Assembly (NCBI RefSeq): GCF_001911425.1
Contig: NZ_MPPL01000001.1
Span: forward strand, 301,707 to 365,706
From: Mucilaginibacter polytrichastri
GTDB lineage: Bacteria > Bacteroidota > Bacteroidia > Sphingobacteriales > Sphingobacteriaceae
Length of the DNA stretch: 64,000 nt
Reading direction: 5' to 3'
Shown here one piece after another: positions 43,864-53,400 of this stretch. The position numbers and the translations under genes are program-made. A model generated the notes under the pieces. The model worked only from the letters and a program-made list of their open reading frames with translations, made no database searches and was not told the origin of the DNA. The stretch's first letter is position 1. The number at the start of each line of letters is the position of its first letter.

Positions 43864-44349
43864 TTAAACAGTTATAAGATCGCGGAAAAGTTGCGGATGC
43901 CAGCTGTTTTTAAAGGGCACTTCCCATTTGCTATTAAGTTCGGCCAGGTTTTGTACCAGGTTGTTAAATACAATAGTATCGGTGGTAATGGTGCCTTGTT
44001 TAATCAATTCTTCGAACTGGTTGCGCGGGGCCGACAGTACTTCGCTACCATCGCGGTAGGCCAGGTTAAAGCGATCGAAAAGGTTGATATCGTAATGCTG
44101 CTCTACCTGTTTCATAAAATTAACCGATTTATCGATTGAGCAACCGCTGGCCCCGGCCTGGCTTTCGTCTACCATGAGCACAATAAAGCGATTGTAGCGT
44201 ATTTCTGCCCCGGCTTTAAGCGCATTGCTATGTGCTGTCCAGCTTTGTGTAAAGCTGTTTAATTGCTGTTGCAGCTGCTGGGTTTCGGCGTCGCTGAGCT
44301 TGCGGTCGGCCTGGTAGATCCACACTCTCGAATTTTCAGAAAATTGCAT
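43864..44349 (-). CDS. Conserved hypothetical protein (often named ABC transporter ATPase)
   Basis: Start at ATG 44349 (MQFSENSRVWIYQADRKLSD). About 160 aa. Related sequences are frequently labelled ABC transporter ATPase, but I see no Walker A, Walker B or signature motif, so that name is probably misleading. The GASGCSIDKSVNFMKQVEQH segment is the best-conserved part I recognise. Located 7 bp from the YCII-like gene in the same orientation. Confidence 0.7.
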   Translation of the reverse strand: MQFSENSRVWIYQADRKLSDAETQQLQQQLNSFTQSWTAHSNALKAGAEIRYNRFIVLMVDESQAGASGCSIDKSVNFMKQVEQHYDINLFDRFNLAYRDGSEVLSAPRNQFEELIKQGTITTDTIVFNNLVQNLAELNSKWEVPFKNSWHPQLFRDLITV

Positions 44350-44395
44350 ATACAAAGGTATCAAATTATTAACTTAGGGATGTCAAATAGTTGCC

Positions 44396-44875
44396 ATGTT
44401 GAACGTTGTGAGGGTAAAAATTAAAAAGCATTTTTTGATCATTAGCATAGCTGCCCTCGGTTTATCGGGCCTGTGCTTTACTTACGCCATGGACGAGCAG
44501 CAATGGCTGTACTGGAGTAATAAATGCCTGGCAGAGGCCTACAATTCGTACGGTGATACCAAACTTAAAAAGTGGGAGCTTAACATTACCAATAATGCCT
44601 TTGTTCGCCTGCGCAAAACTTATACTAATGGCAAGCAAGAGTATTTCTCGTTCCACCTGCACCGGTTTAATGATCTGGACTACCTGGGCACTACCACAAC
44701 CGGTACCCTGCAGCTAAAAACAATTGCCGACGATATTATTGTACAGACCTATGGTGACCCTAAAGGTGATATTGATACCATGGCCACCAGCTTAAGCATC
44801 CAGGTTAAAAACATGGACCCAGACCGTTTAGACAGTCTGCGTAACGCGCTTATTTATTTAAAAGAGAAAAATTAG
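44396..44875 (+). CDS. Hypothetical exported protein, 159 aa
   Basis: ATG 44396. A hydrophobic leader (residues 12-31, FLIISIAALGLSGLCFTYAM) may be a signal peptide. The rest is a mixed fold ending KNMDPDRLDSLRNALIYLKE, no known domain. It is the last protein gene before the tRNA island. Confidence 0.6.
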   Translation: MLNVVRVKIKKHFLIISIAALGLSGLCFTYAMDEQQWLYWSNKCLAEAYNSYGDTKLKKWELNITNNAFVRLRKTYTNGKQEYFSFHLHRFNDLDYLGTTTTGTLQLKTIADDIIVQTYGDPKGDIDTMATSLSIQVKNMDPDRLDSLRNALIYLKEKN

Positions 44876-45011
44876 ATATTTTCGGAAAGAAAATTCGCTC
44901 TTACTGTCGGCTTGCAGCAAAGGCATTAGCAGGCTCAAAAACTTTTATTGCTGATAAACAGTGCCTTTAGCGATATTTTGAAAAAAAGTTTCATAAAATA
45001 GAAAAAGACAC

Positions 45012-45019
45012 TACATTTG
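45012..45019 (+). promoter_or_regulatory. Promoter of tRNA-Phe
   Basis: -7 element TACATTTG matches TAnnTTTG, 19 bp after a TTTC at 44989-44992. The tRNA begins 19 bp further downstream. Confidence 0.7.
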
Positions 45020-45038
45020 CATTCCCGAAACGGACGAT

Positions 45039-45111
45039 GGTATCATAGCTCAGTCGGTAGAGCAAAGGACTGAAAATCCTTGTGTCGCTGGTTCGATCCC
45101 AGCTGATACCA
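45039..45111 (+). tRNA. tRNA-Phe (GAA)
   Basis: 73 nt cloverleaf: acceptor GGTATCA/TGATACC with discriminator A, D-arm GCTC..GAGC, anticodon stem AAGGA/TCCTT with loop CTGAAAA (anticodon GAA), T-arm GCTGG/CCAGC with TTCGATC loop. No encoded CCA. Its 3' 47 nt (from 45065) are repeated at 59470, so it is the integration site of the island. Confidence 0.96.
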
Positions 45112-45112
45112 C
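45065..45112 (+). repeat. Attachment site att (left), 48-bp direct repeat
   Basis: Identical to 59470-59517 over all 48 positions. Begins at AAGGACTGAAAATCC in the anticodon arm and runs one base beyond the discriminator. Typical overlap of tyrosine integrases acting on tRNA 3' ends. Confidence 0.95.
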
Positions 45113-45122
45113 ACTAAAAATT

Positions 45123-45155
45123 AGGCCTTTAGATAAAAATCTGAAGGCCTTTTTG
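45123..45155 (+). terminator. Terminator after tRNA-Phe (island-borne)
   Basis: AGGCCTTTAGAT (45123-45134) and ATCTGAAGGCCT (45139-45150), one G-T pair, then TTTTTG. The native equivalent lies at 59521, beyond the island. Confidence 0.8.
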
Positions 45156-45159
45156 TTTT

Positions 45160-45183
45160 ATTGGTACAACAGTGGTACAACAA
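45160..45183. repeat. Putative integrase arm site, left
   Basis: Two copies of a TGGTACAACA unit in tandem. The 24 bp match 59348-59371 with one mismatch, in the same orientation. It lies 47 bp inside the left att repeat. Confidence 0.6.
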
Positions 45184-45228
45184 ATACACAAGAAATGCTG
45201 ATAGGTAGTATTTAACTTTTAAAAGCAA

Positions 45229-45250
45229 ACTTTCGAAAAAAAACGAAAGT
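45229..45250 (-). terminator. Small hairpin after TIR gene
   Basis: ACTTTCG and CGAAAGT arms around eight A, 3 bp after the TIR gene stop on the minus strand. Weak terminator. Confidence 0.45.
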
Positions 45251-45252
45251 AA

Positions 45253-45939
45253 TTACGACAAATTTATTATTCGTTCAATAACTCGAATCGCTTTATCCCT
45301 TTTTCGCTCCCAAGCTGATAGGTCTAATGACGTAAGCTGAAAATCCACTTCAATTTTTGATTTAAACAAGTTCCATTTTTTTGGATCATTAATTTTAAAG
45401 CCTTGTGTAAGTGGTATTACACCTTTAATGTCTAAGAAATCGAAAGGTGGAATCAATATGGGAATATGTTGAACGGACTTAACCCAAACAGCGCCCATCT
45501 CGCACAAGCATACAGGACTCGAATAGAAATTATTACCTAAAATAAAGAGAACAAGAACGGATTCGTCTATTTCTTTTTTAATAGCTTCAAGAAAATTATC
45601 ACCTAATTTTATTCCATACCCTTCAATTGAGCTACAAAAAATCTGACTGCTACTTAAACCAATATTTTCAAGCAGATCAATGACTTCCTCTACCAAGTGC
45701 GAATCTGAAGAAGCATGACTAATAAATATTTTTGTAGGAAAATATGGCGTTGTAGTTATTGCCTCAAATAAACCAGCACGATACTTTCGGGTGGATTGCA
45801 CTTCAATGATACAGGTGATCAAATCATAATCACTTTGATTACAATATCGTTCCACTGTAAATTGCTGAGCCTCCAATCCCAGGCCGCTTTTTCCCTGTTT
45901 GTCTGTTGAAACCCGATAATACGCTATTGCCTGTTTCAA
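45253..45939 (-). CDS. Chimeric serine-recombinase N-terminus / TIR-domain protein
   Basis: No ATG exists at the 5' end. I chose TTG 45939 (LKQAIAYYRVSTDKQGKSGL); a longer TTG start at 45990 would place an inverted-repeat sequence in the coding region. Residues 1-60 match the start of a serine recombinase, with the Arg and Ser of YYRVSTDK, but the later conserved Arg residues of the catalytic domain are absent. From about residue 68, TKIFISHASSDSHLVEEVID starts a TIR domain; FCSSIEGYGIKLG and SSPVCLCEMGAVWV follow, the latter with the putative NADase Glu. TIR proteins of bacteria deplete NAD in antiphage defence. Either a real fusion or a deletion-made chimera. Numbering from 45939. Confidence 0.7.
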   Translation of the reverse strand: MKQAIAYYRVSTDKQGKSGLGLEAQQFTVERYCNQSDYDLITCIIEVQSTRKYRAGLFEAITTTPYFPTKIFISHASSDSHLVEEVIDLLENIGLSSSQIFCSSIEGYGIKLGDNFLEAIKKEIDESVLVLFILGNNFYSSPVCLCEMGAVWVKSVQHIPILIPPFDFLDIKGVIPLTQGFKINDPKKWNLFKSKIEVDFQLTSLDLSAWERKRDKAIRVIERIINLS

Positions 45940-45960
45940 TTTGTCACTTCCCCACCGTTC

Positions 45961-46107
45961 ATGAGTAAACCATCGTTTATATTTGAACAAATCCTGATTA
46001 AAAATCAGTTAGTTTCAGTTCAAAAAATTCCGATTAAGCAGGAATAATGTTTGAAAAGGGCTAAAAAGGAGAGGATCTTGTTTATGAGTTAAGGATGGTT
46101 TACTCAT
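45961..46107. repeat. Inverted repeat pair flanking 119 bp upstream of TIR gene
   Basis: ATGAGTAAACCATC at 45961-45974 and its exact complement at 46094-46107 (14 bp; 18 of 21 matches in the extended arms). The intervening 119 bp carries a plus-strand TATATTTG (45978-45985), a promoter -7 match that points away from the TIR gene. An invertible promoter segment is one explanation. Confidence 0.5.
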
Positions 46108-46112
46108 AAACA
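46079..46112. repeat. Perfect 11-bp hairpin
   Basis: TGTTTATGAGT (46079-46089) and ACTCATAAACA (46102-46112) with 12-bp loop. It overlaps the right arm of the inverted repeat. On the minus strand a TAAATTTG box (46111-46118) could direct transcription into the TIR gene. Confidence 0.6.
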
Positions 46113-46512
46113 AATTTATTGATAGGTTTCTTGAATAAATAAACTTTAAATATTACATCTTCGATAAATAAATATTGCTAATCACCGGGGTTCAATGAAA
46201 GTTCAATATACTTTGTATAAAGTGGACATGCGTAGTATTTTAGATGACACTATGGTCTTTAGTAAATAATTAAACCAGCATGAATTACGAGATAACACCG
46301 ACAATTCTGAATTATCAAATCATTCTTAACTTAAGAAAAGCAGCAATTGTATCCAAATTATAAGTTTAATACCACCACTTAGACCTACATTGATATTATA
46401 GTTTGCCAGTCATGTAGTATATTGGCAGGACAGGTATTTAGTTAGATTATATTAAACCGCATTCAAGATATTACCTCATTAGGGATTCTAAAGCTAAGCG
46501 ATAGAGAATGGA
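46113..46512. other. Gene-free AT-rich interval in island
   Basis: No supported coding region. Apart from the hairpins next to it, I see only AT-rich sequence and a possible remnant near 46200-46300; nothing could be assigned. Confidence 0.4.
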
Positions 46513-46513
46513 A

Positions 46514-46537
46514 AAGCCCAGTCCTATGGCTGGGCTT
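46514..46537 (-). terminator. Terminator after the immunity-like gene
   Basis: AAGCCCAG and CTGGGCTT, 8-bp stem, 8-bp loop, followed on the minus strand by TTCC; 87 bp after the stop at 46624. Confidence 0.65.
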
Positions 46538-46623
46538 AAGATTGCTTTATATATACTTAATGGACACGAGCGAAACGCTCACGCCCGCATGAGAGTATCC
46601 ATTTTTTTAACCCTACAAAGAAA

Positions 46624-47052
46624 CTATTCGTTACTCGGGAATATCAACGGAGTCGCTGTTGATACATATCTGTTATTTTTATGAATATAAGATGGTAATG
46701 TAATCAGTGGCTCATTGGAGAGTGGACATTTAGTCCATCTGTATTCCGGATGTTCTTCTCGATCTACATCAAACCAGTAAAATAATTTGACATTTTTATT
46801 TAGTTTATTTACAGCCGCTAATGCAAGAATCATACTTTTATTAATAGGATCATCAATATTATATATTCTGTTATCATCATTATACAACCAATTATTATAT
46901 AAATTGAGATAGTCTCTTTTCCATTGCTTTAAATCAATTTGTTTTGACAACAAAATATATGCAGGATGATTGCAACTAATTACTGATTCGCTCACAATAT
47001 TCCAGAGAATATCTTCGCTATCGACCGTAACCATAACTTTTATCTGTTCCAT
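46624..47052 (-). CDS. Candidate immunity protein of the RHS toxin
   Basis: ATG at 47052, one base after the TAA of the RHS gene (47054-47056), so coupled translation is likely. 142 aa, acidic and aromatic-rich, no signal peptide (cytoplasmic): MEQIKVMVTVDSEDILWNIV, then YWFDVDREEHPEYRWTKCPL. No family recognised. Position directly after a YD/RHS protein with a variable tail is the classic place for cognate immunity in polymorphic toxin systems. Role is inference. Confidence 0.6.
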   Translation of the reverse strand: MEQIKVMVTVDSEDILWNIVSESVISCNHPAYILLSKQIDLKQWKRDYLNLYNNWLYNDDNRIYNIDDPINKSMILALAAVNKLNKNVKLFYWFDVDREEHPEYRWTKCPLSNEPLITLPSYIHKNNRYVSTATPLIFPSNE

Positions 47053-47053
47053 A

Positions 47054-50000
47054 TTATTTATTAAATCTGTTATCATTTAACAATTTCCGCGCCGTCCTAG
47101 CTTCTTTGATTCCTCGATTTGCTTCTTTCTCAATATTTTCCCAAGTCTCATCATTGTATTGTTCAGGAAATACTTCTCTAATTTTTCCTTTTTTGAATTT
47201 TGAAATTATTTGAGAACCAGTCAATCCACTATATTTATGTGCTTTTTTTATATGCCTGTCTTTGGTCAAATCATTCAATACAAAGCCAGCCGTTACAACA
47301 TCTACCGCAGCATTTACTATAGGAAGTTCTTGCACAAACGTATCAATCGCAAGTAGCCATTTGGGAACTGCATTAGAATGTTCTATAAAGAATGTACCTA
47401 CTGGTGCTAAACTATTCCTAACGCCTTTAATAACAACTTCTTGCAAGGTTACTGGTTTTAATTCAGGAGCCTTAGGTTTCGGCTTAGGTTTTTCGCTTTC
47501 TTTACTTGCTCCATCACCTATTATATTTTCTGCTTCCATACCATCTGGATCAATGGTGCTAATTGGATTATTCATCCCATAGTTGTAAGGCGATAAATGC
47601 TCAAAGTCATCAGCCATTGGATCTATCGTACCGAATCTACCAATTACCGGATCATAGAACCTTGCGCCATAATCGTACTGATTTGCTAAATCGGTTTGTA
47701 CTTCTTTGCCATTATAAAGATAACGGTTATCATGAAAATAGTTGCTCTTGCGCAGTCCAAAGCTATAATACTCATCTTCCTGTAAGATCCGAGCTGTTCC
47801 GTTAAATTGATCTATACTCACCCGGTTGTTACCTAGATGATCCTGCAGGTTATACTCGTAATTGTAGGTGCCGTTATTATTGGCAATCCTGCCTTCTTCG
47901 GTATTAATAAATGCTATTGCACCGTTTTTGTAAACGATGCCATTGATATAATCCCAAGATCCATCGCTGCCCGTATTACGCAGTTTCTGACCTGTTGCAT
48001 CGTAGGTATACATAGCCAGTGTCGTAGTACCCTGGGTTACATTTTGAGGCAGATTAAGCAGGTTGTAAGAGATTACTTTACCCTGGCCATCCGAAGTGGC
48101 ATTGCCATTCGGATCGTAACTGTAGCTTCTCGGGCTGTAGCCTGTTACTGTATTTAACTGATTACCTGTATAATTGGTATAATTGAGTGTCCCGGCACCG
48201 CTTCCGCTCCTGGTCAGCTGGGTGATGTTGCCCATCAGATCATAGCTGATCTGCTCATTCAAGGCATCAGCAGTTGTGCCACCTGCAAAACCAGCAATGG
48301 TCAAGCGGTTTAAAGCATCATAAGTGTAAGTAAACGTGCGTATACCTGGGGTAGCTACCTTGGTGGTCAAATAACCCATCTGGCTGATGTTTCCGTTAAA
48401 TTGAGGTACAGTTGTCGTGCCATCCGGTTGATCATACCGTAAGTCAAGGCTAAACAGGTTCCCATTAGTGCCAACTGTTCTTAACCAACCCCGTTCATTA
48501 TAAGTATAGCTAATTTTTTGCAGGTCATTGCCCAGGTGTTTGGTCATCACCTGCCCGATATCGTTGTAATCGATCTGACTCAACAATACGTTAGTACCGC
48601 CGTTGATCTGTTCATGCGTTTGCGTTTTGCGACCCATGTGGTCATAGGCATACGTGTTGGCTACCGTTAACGCAAGGCTACCATTGGTATAATGCAGCCG
48701 GGTGGATGCGGTTACTTCGCTGGTAAAATCATACGTGTTGGTAATCAGATCATAGTTTCCATTATTAACCGTACCTCCCAGATAATGCTGGTTGTAAGTC
48801 GAAGTGTTACGCCCTTTGTCATCATAATAGGCCACCGTCCATAACATTTGACCAGCAGTGTTTAATACCCACGTTTTTGTTCCGGTCAACAATCCTGTGG
48901 TAGCAGTACTGGAACCTGAGGGCGCACTGTAACCTGCGGGTAGATCGGGAAAAGTATAATCATCATAATAATTGATGGTCATAGTAGAAATCCAGGTACT
49001 TGGAAATGCAGCGGCGGTGTAATAATTTCCGGGCGTACGGCTTTCATATAGATTGGCATTTGCATTTATAGCCGTCTGCAGATCTGCGGGATTTATAGCA
49101 ACGTTTCCGTTATCCCAGACCCCGGTGATGATCACACGGCCAAAGGCATCATATTTACTAAAGAGCCATTGATTACTAAGGCGCAACTTGGCATCCTGCG
49201 TAGCCACAACTTGGTCCAGCTTGTTATATACCATGTACTCCCAATCCTTCTTACCAGGCAGCTTCTTTTGACTTAAACGATTGCGGCTGTCATAACGATA
49301 CTGGTAGCAATAGTTATCCAATGTGGTTTGATTAGCTGCGCTGGATAATCCCCCATCGGGGCCGGCTCCCGGAGGTAATACAAAGGCCAGGTTGCCGAGA
49401 TCATCATATGCGTAGTAGGTAGATAGAGTTTCGTGGGCATTGGTAGCTGTATTTAAGTTAAATGTGCGCTTAAGCACTACATGCCCTTCTTTGTCCTTGT
49501 ATTCTTCAGTCGTGTTTTCACGCCCACTTCCTGTATAGTTTTCATTAGCAGTTATTGTGACAAATAAACTATTGGCATCATAATTTTTCGAGGTTGATAA
49601 AATACGGTTACCCGAGCCGTCTATCGTTACATCATATTGTTTAGCCCAATAGGTGGTGCCGTCATTACTCCCATAAGCAAGCCGCACGGTATGGTCATTG
49701 GCGGGAGTAGCGCCCGGCTGCCAGGCTGTACCTGGCGCACCCTGTTCGGTTATACGATTCAGCGGTGAAGGTTCGAATATGGTTTTACTAAACGGGAACG
49801 ATGTGGTCACGACCCCAATGGGAGGAGTGCCATAAAAAGAGGCCTGGTCTCCGATTGCACTGGGTTTAAAAGTGCTATCCGTAACAGCAGCTGAATAGGG
49901 TAGATATTTAACTGCTTCCCGGCCGTAAGCATCGTATGCAAAGGGTTGCACCAAATCCCTGCTCGCATTAGGGTTGCCTTTCACCTGCACGGTTTGCAGC

Positions 50001-50392
50001 GGCCTGCCTAAACCGTCGATAAATTGCACCGTCTGCATTAGCTGGCATGTGGTATATCCCGGTTGACCCGGAACGTAATTCTCTTGCCGCGGAACAGATG
50101 TCAGGATATAGTTTTGTGATTTCCGGATGACCGTATTTAACGGTGAACAGCCCGATGGTAAAGCCTGAAAAACAATACTTTGTCCGGCTGCCGGTGTAAT
50201 AACAGTATTAGGCTGGATAAGGATCGTATTATAGCTATAGGTTTTTGAAGTAGTGATCGTTGTATCGTGAAATGTTCTTGTCGTTTGGCAGATTGCGTCA
50301 TTATTAATTAGCAGCAGGATAAATGCCAGGATAATAGCTAAACAGGACGTTACATTAACGCCTTGCTTATGATTATTGCTTTGTTTCTTCAT
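47054..50392 (-). CDS. YD/RHS-repeat polymorphic toxin protein, 1112 aa
   Basis: Signal region at residues 15-35 (SCLAIILAFILLLINNDAIC), then a DUF6443-like N-terminal domain (TVQFIDGLGRPLQTVQVKGN), many YD repeats (residues 330-880, e.g. YRYDSRNRLSQKKLPG, YTYDALNRLTIAG), and the RHS core (GARFYDPVIGRFGTIDPMAD, then LSPYNYGMNNPISTIDPDGM at about 920-955). The last 157 residues are unrelated to the core: a Lys/Pro-rich linker, a hydrophobic stretch and a basic end (HKYSGLTGSQIISKFKKGKI, then EARTARKLLNDNRFNK). I read that as the toxin; its activity is unknown. An immunity-like gene follows. Confidence 0.85.
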   Translation of the reverse strand: MKKQSNNHKQGVNVTSCLAIILAFILLLINNDAICQTTRTFHDTTITTSKTYSYNTILIQPNTVITPAAGQSIVFQALPSGCSPLNTVIRKSQNYILTSVPRQENYVPGQPGYTTCQLMQTVQFIDGLGRPLQTVQVKGNPNASRDLVQPFAYDAYGREAVKYLPYSAAVTDSTFKPSAIGDQASFYGTPPIGVVTTSFPFSKTIFEPSPLNRITEQGAPGTAWQPGATPANDHTVRLAYGSNDGTTYWAKQYDVTIDGSGNRILSTSKNYDANSLFVTITANENYTGSGRENTTEEYKDKEGHVVLKRTFNLNTATNAHETLSTYYAYDDLGNLAFVLPPGAGPDGGLSSAANQTTLDNYCYQYRYDSRNRLSQKKLPGKKDWEYMVYNKLDQVVATQDAKLRLSNQWLFSKYDAFGRVIITGVWDNGNVAINPADLQTAINANANLYESRTPGNYYTAAAFPSTWISTMTINYYDDYTFPDLPAGYSAPSGSSTATTGLLTGTKTWVLNTAGQMLWTVAYYDDKGRNTSTYNQHYLGGTVNNGNYDLITNTYDFTSEVTASTRLHYTNGSLALTVANTYAYDHMGRKTQTHEQINGGTNVLLSQIDYNDIGQVMTKHLGNDLQKISYTYNERGWLRTVGTNGNLFSLDLRYDQPDGTTTVPQFNGNISQMGYLTTKVATPGIRTFTYTYDALNRLTIAGFAGGTTADALNEQISYDLMGNITQLTRSGSGAGTLNYTNYTGNQLNTVTGYSPRSYSYDPNGNATSDGQGKVISYNLLNLPQNVTQGTTTLAMYTYDATGQKLRNTGSDGSWDYINGIVYKNGAIAFINTEEGRIANNNGTYNYEYNLQDHLGNNRVSIDQFNGTARILQEDEYYSFGLRKSNYFHDNRYLYNGKEVQTDLANQYDYGARFYDPVIGRFGTIDPMADDFEHLSPYNYGMNNPISTIDPDGMEAENIIGDGASKESEKPKPKPKAPELKPVTLQEVVIKGVRNSLAPVGTFFIEHSNAVPKWLLAIDTFVQELPIVNAAVDVVTAGFVLNDLTKDRHIKKAHKYSGLTGSQIISKFKKGKIREVFPEQYNDETWENIEKEANRGIKEARTARKLLNDNRFNK

Positions 50393-50422
50393 GTCCTTAA
50401 GGTGATAGGTTGAATGCTTAAG

Positions 50423-53400
50423 TTATTGGCCCTGGTAATGATAGTCCATGTGCTTAATGATGTTGCCATCCTTATCCTTGATGTTCATCAATCGCAGAAA
50501 ACTATCGTACTCGTAATACGTTGTCATGTTCTTGGCATCAGTTTCGCTCGTTACCCCCACTAGTGGCGTGTAGGTATAGGTCGTAACCTGCGCATTAGGG
50601 ATGCCCGATTTGATGGCAGTGCAGATATTATTTAAATCAGTAGAACTTACGGAGGACTGGTTGCTAATGTTCTCAACATTATAACCCGCACTCGCTAATA
50701 CCGATGATACAGTTGCAAAATTTGCATTCTTAATCTCTACTATCGGGTATTGTTTATTATAACCCCATAAATAGGTAGTCGGAGAACCGCCTGATTGCCG
50801 ATAAGACAACACATTTCCCAAATTATCATATCCCTCAAATTGCATCCGGGCTTCTAATGGATTTGAAAGCGTTTGGTATTTTATTGTATCAGGAAATACA
50901 ATATTGCCTGCACTGTCCCAAATTTTGTAATTATGCCGTAGCCTGGAATTAAAAACGCCATTTGTATATTGTTCTGTTTCTATAACAGGACTTATATTGT
51001 TTTTGGCTACTAATGAGTCTAGAGCCAGGCTTGCTGATGCCGTCAGGTTACTGATCTGACTTTTATCCGATGCATATTTATTTACTGTCTTGAGTATAAT
51101 TCCCTTACTATTCGTTAACTCCACCCGCGTAACCAATCCATGGGTAGGATTATCATAATAGTAATTGTTTAAGGTAGCGGTTGGGTTAAGCCCGTTTTGA
51201 TCGTAGACTGTTTCTGTTGTAGATGTTTTATAAATCCAGGGACAAATGATCTTTGTATCAAACAGATACATATTCTCCAATCCATAAGTAACACATATAT
51301 TACCAGTACCGTCACATATACTACATCCTGTATGGCACATCCAAATATACATCCCGGCCTTGGAAGCCAATTCAAAATAGTTGGTGGTATAAAGTAATAC
51401 TGTATTTGATATATTATAATTTATATTGGTGGTTTTAAGTATTTGGTTAGAAGAATTATAAGTTATTTCTTTTGTTAAAAACCCCCGGCATACATCATAA
51501 TCTGTCATAAATTTCAATTGATAGCTGTCTACGTTTGATGACTGAATCGAATTGTCATATACAATCATCTTAACAGTAGAATTTATATTAGGATACTCGT
51601 ATGCAGTTGTAAAATAAGATTCTTTTTTCCCGTTCGAGTTATCACTTATGTTTTTTTCAGTTACTAAACCATAACCGATAAAACTTCCCTGCGTAGTTCC
51701 TAAATAATTCAAGCTATTGGCACTTCTAAACTGCCAGGAATAGTCGTAAGAGTGAGATATCTTGACACTTATTAAATTTGGACTAGAAACCAAAACACCG
51801 GAAGATGCTGTTGTATCCGTATTAGACTTATATTCATACTGTTTAATATTGACATTTTGAGTAGTCGGGTCCGTATTAATTAATTGCTTTATTCTTACCC
51901 CGCCGGCAAGTTTGGTGTGTATAACATTTCCAAGTGAGAAAAATTTTAATATACCGGTAGCGCTCTGTGTTGCTCCGTCAACTGAGGCTATCATTTCATA
52001 ATTGCCGGGTAGTAAGTATACCGAACTTGTTAAGGTGTTATTTATCATACTATATGCCAGCATGCTGGTCCGGGTGCCATTCGAATTGATTCTGTTAATC
52101 GACACGCTTGGACCGTTATCTACCGGAGGGGCGCCACTATAACTTCCCTGTGTGGTAACAATTGCATTTTGAGCGGTGTCGATGACAAATGTTTTTGTAG
52201 ATGAAAGTTGACTTACCGATGAGGATTTGATCGCCGCCGCTGTAAGAGACTGTGGAATACGCTCTTTCTCACTGATGACATTGTTGCCGACTTTACCATA
52301 ATCGTTTGCTTCATACACAAATTGCGTGGAGCCACCAGTTGGATAGTTAATCTGTTTTAAACAACCGATTATGGCATATTTAATATTAGGATCCCTTTTT
52401 CCATAAACGCTTGCACCAGCTTGACCTGTAACATATAACCCATAGATAGCAGGATCAATATATGGAAGTAATGAGGAATTAGTCGCTCCATTATAATAGC
52501 CCCAATAGTCCTGTGCTAATGATTTGACTGATGGGACATCTTCAGGACTATAATATTGTAACGAATAAGTCTTAGATAATGTATTATCAACAGACCATTC
52601 TGTTACCTGGTCAAGTTTTAATCGAAAATTATCATTAACTGTCGTATTGCCACTGCCGAAATAACTATAACTAAAGGTGAATTTCTTTTTGATCTGGTTG
52701 GCATTATCAGCCACAGTCAAACTAGCAATTCTGGATGCATTCGGCATATCCTGCCTGTCTTTTGCACTATTGAATGAAATATTCTCATTAGGCGTGGTGA
52801 TAGATGACAAAACCTTTGATGCAATTTCAATATAGTTATAAACAGCGGTGTGTCCGGGATTATATCGTGCAGCATCTGATCCAGGCCCTGTCGTTAAATG
52901 ATCTGTCTCAATAAACTGGCTGTAAAAAGTCGTTTCATCAGTATAGCTAAAAGTAATATTCCCGGCCGGTGTAATGATTTTGGAGAGATACCAAGCCGAT
53001 GTATAAGAAAGAATGGTTGGTGGTGCATTATCATCTGTTGTGGTTTCCTTGACATTAAATACATATTTAATGCCTTTCTCATCGGTTACAACAAATCCGC
53101 TCAACGTATTATCTGAAATTTGTATTCTTAAGGATGGCTGGGCGGGAATGATATGAACAGTATGCGCTGTTGTAGCATCGATTACAAATTTTCCGGAGTA
53201 GCCGCCAAAATTGAAATAAAATAAATCCGGCTGCATATCAATTTCACCTTTGGTAAAGCTTGATGCGATAGATTCATTACTACTGAGGTAATCGTTGGTC
53301 CAAGTGGCATGAGCCCAATATCCCGTACCATTTTCATCAGGCAGTCCTCTTACAGATCTTGTGATTACGCCGCCTGCATTTAATGCCCAGTTTAATCCTA

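Noticed and set aside
45990..46020. Upstream TTG start for the TIR fusion gene
   Set aside because: It would put the inverted-repeat sequence in the coding region and no conserved recombinase sequence precedes LKQAIAYY.
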